Part shown: piece after piece, positions 5,071 through 6,120 of the stretch | Numbering within the stretch: position 1 is the stretch's first letter | Layout: each line of letters starts with the position of its first letter | Origin: DATHBP01 sp035296085 | Lineage (GTDB): Bacteria; Actinomycetota; Actinomycetes; Propionibacteriales; Nocardioidaceae | NCBI GenBank assembly: GCA_035296085.1 | Contig: DATHBP010000113.1 | Span: forward strand, 1-6,120 | Direction: 5' to 3' | Length of the DNA stretch: 6,120 bases | Notes under the pieces: generated by a model | Databases searched by the model: none | Seen by the model: the letters and a program-made list of their open reading frames with translations, nothing else | What the model was told of the DNA's origin: nothing | Made by a program: the position numbers and the translations under genes

Positions 5071-5781
5071 TCAGCCCGGGATACCTGGGCCGGTCTCGTC
5101 GAGCAGCCGGCGCCACGACCGCACGTAGGCCGCGTCGACGTAGGCCTTGACGGATCCGCCGGGCCGTACCTGGGGGCCGACGTGAAACCCGCGTACGCCG
5201 GCGCGCAGCAGCCACGGGACGTGCTCAGCGGCCAAGCCGCCGCCGGCCACGATGAGCCTCGCCTCGCCTGGGTTGGCCTTGGCCCGGTCCGTGAGCGCGC
5301 TCAACCCGTTGGCGACCCCGAGCGCCGAACCGGCGGTCAGCACGGCGTCCAACCCCGGCAGAGCGGCGAGCTGGCGCCAGGCGCGGCGGGTGTCCAGCGC
5401 GTGGTCGACCGCACGGGAGAAGGTCCAGGGGGCGCCGTTCACCGCGTCGGCGATCGCCGCGCAGACGTCGACGTCGACGTCGAGGTCGGCGGTAAGAAAC
5501 CCGTAGACGACGCCCTCGGCACCGACCGCGAGGTAGTCCACGGCGAGACCCATCAGCCGGGTTACCTCGCCGCCGGTGGTGGCATAGGTGTCGGTCAGCC
5601 GGAGCACCACCCGCACCGGCAACGCCGTCGCGTGGCAGACGGCGCTGACGAGCGCGGGCTCGGGCGAGAGACCCTCGAAGCCATCGCCCGCAACGAGCAG
5701 GAGGCGGTCGGCTCCGCCCTGCTCGGCGGCCTCGGCATCCGCCGGATGCAAGGCCGAGACCTCCAGTAGTGGGCGGCCCAT
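5071..5781 (-). CDS. cutC: CutC family protein (copper homeostasis protein CutC-like TIM barrel)
   Basis: CutC proteins are cytoplasmic TIM barrels of about 200-250 residues, linked to copper tolerance in E. coli, though their real activity is unsettled. The 236-residue product shows the family pattern: LLEVSALHPADAEAAEQGGADR (strand 1 and helix 1, written here only as a landmark at 5-26), GLSP (37-40), LPVRVVLR (54-61), GAEGVVYGFL (87-96), TFSRAVDHALD (120-130), VLTAGS (147-152), LIVAGGGL (176-183) and GVRGFHVG (195-202). The usual TFHRAFD block is here TFSRAVD, so a conserved His is Ser (S122). Residues 98-108 are an unusual DLDVDVDV stretch encoded by a short tandem repeat. ATG 5781 is preceded by GAGGA with a short 3-base gap. 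The DUF4031-peptidase gene follows after 16 bases, suggesting an operon. A zinc-ribbon gene starts divergently 28 bases upstream. No copper-responsive site is visible. Confidence 0.85.
   Translation of the reverse strand: MGRPLLEVSALHPADAEAAEQGGADRLLLVAGDGFEGLSPEPALVSAVCHATALPVRVVLRLTDTYATTGGEVTRLMGLAVDYLAVGAEGVVYGFLTADLDVDVDVCAAIADAVNGAPWTFSRAVDHALDTRRAWRQLAALPGLDAVLTAGSALGVANGLSALTDRAKANPGEARLIVAGGGLAAEHVPWLLRAGVRGFHVGPQVRPGGSVKAYVDAAYVRSWRRLLDETGPGIPG
5464..5484. repeat. GACGTC hexamer tandem repeat inside cutC
   Basis: Three full copies of GACGTC and a partial fourth run without interruption. They encode the alternating Asp-Val stretch of CutC on the minus strand. Slippage here would add or remove two residues without shifting the frame. 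Confidence 0.7.
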
Positions 5782-5809
5782 GGGTCCTCAGCCTGCCAGG
5801 ATGAAAGGC

Positions 5810-6120
5810 GTGACCGCGGAAGACCCGCTCTGGACGGCGCGCGCGCAGGTGCTTCACGACCTGGCCGCCCGCGGGATCGCCGACGCGGTAGCGGTGTCTG
5901 CGCTGGAGGAGTCGGTCGTACAGCGGCGTTGGTGGGTATCGCAGTGGGAGCGCGGCGGAGACTTCGTGGCCGGACTCGTCGCCCAGGACGTGCAGGACGC
6001 GCTCCTCGACCGGGTCGGGCGCTGGCCGGTGTGCCGGCTGTGCGAGAGCGATGACCACTCCCTCTACATCACCCCTGAGCTCGGTGAGGACCCGCATTGG
6101 GCCTGCGAGCAGTCCGGCGC
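5810..6120 (+). CDS. small zinc-ribbon protein of unknown function (3' end cut by window)
   Basis: An open frame of 103 codons that runs off the right edge. The N-terminal half is helical (LWTARAQVLHDLAARG, then a DAVAVSALEESVVQRRWWV helix). It is followed by DFVAGLVAQDVQDALLDRVGRWP and a CxxC pair (C75, C78), with H83, H96 and C99 as possible further zinc ligands. The CxxC preceded by GRWPV and the later HWACE look like a small zinc ribbon. I recall similar short proteins in Nocardioidaceae but no function. GTG 5810 is preferred, with AGGA 8 bases upstream; the in-frame ATG at 5801 has AGG directly against it and adds three residues. The gene is divergent from cutC with only 28 bases between, so any promoters must be very short, overlap the genes or be leaderless. 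Confidence 0.68.
   Translation, partial: MTAEDPLWTARAQVLHDLAARGIADAVAVSALEESVVQRRWWVSQWERGGDFVAGLVAQDVQDALLDRVGRWPVCRLCESDDHSLYITPELGEDPHWACEQSG

Noticed and set aside
5225..6097. 290-codon minus-strand frame across cutC and the zinc-ribbon gene
   Set aside because: Extremely Arg/Gly-rich, crosses two well-supported genes and shows no motif.

Overview
The window is about 70% G+C by eye, with GTG starts, long non-coding shadow reading frames on both strands, short or overlapping gene junctions and one AGGAGG ribosome binding site. Together with the gene families (a CGNR zinc-finger regulator, the RNA polymerase-recycling ATPase HelR, DUF4031), this points to a high-GC actinobacterium. Nocardioidaceae or a related group is my best guess, but the sequence alone does not prove it. 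There are no tRNA or rRNA genes, CRISPR arrays, insertion sequences or phage genes, and no gene-free stretch over 300 bases.

Left part (1-1204, minus strand): an ABC transporter ATPase of the BcrA/drug-exporter type runs off the left edge, so its permease should lie just outside. Upstream of it is a 61-codon gene for a small, basic, Ala/Arg-rich helical protein with a very strong ribosome binding site. Its promoter region (1205-1278) is shared with the next, divergent gene. This region is the richest regulatory stretch of the window: a 9-bp palindrome sits on the minus -10 box, with repeated TGTAAG/CTTACA half-sites and a second, 10-bp palindrome.

Centre (1279-3871, plus strand): a CGNR zinc-finger (ABATE-type) regulator overlaps by 17 bases the start of helR, so the two are probably translationally coupled. 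HelR belongs to the HelD/UvrD-like superfamily 1 ATPases that bind RNA polymerase, recycle stalled or drug-bound enzyme and can give rifamycin tolerance in actinobacteria. The tight coupling suggests that the regulator and the polymerase-rescue factor act in one response, with the divergent 61-residue protein possibly part of the same regulon.

Right part (3849-5781, minus strand): a CutC-family TIM-barrel protein is followed after 16 bases by a two-domain protein in which a DUF4031 domain is fused to an LD-carboxypeptidase (peptidase S66) with an apparently intact Ser-Glu-His triad. This operon converges on helR and overlaps its 3' end by 23 bases. Divergent from cutC, at 5810, a small zinc-ribbon protein of unknown function begins and runs off the right edge.

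No wholly new system is obvious. The most interesting points are the CGNR-HelR pair with its operator-rich divergent promoter, the DUF4031-peptidase fusion with a seven-codon upstream reading frame at its start, and the uncharacterised 61-residue protein.
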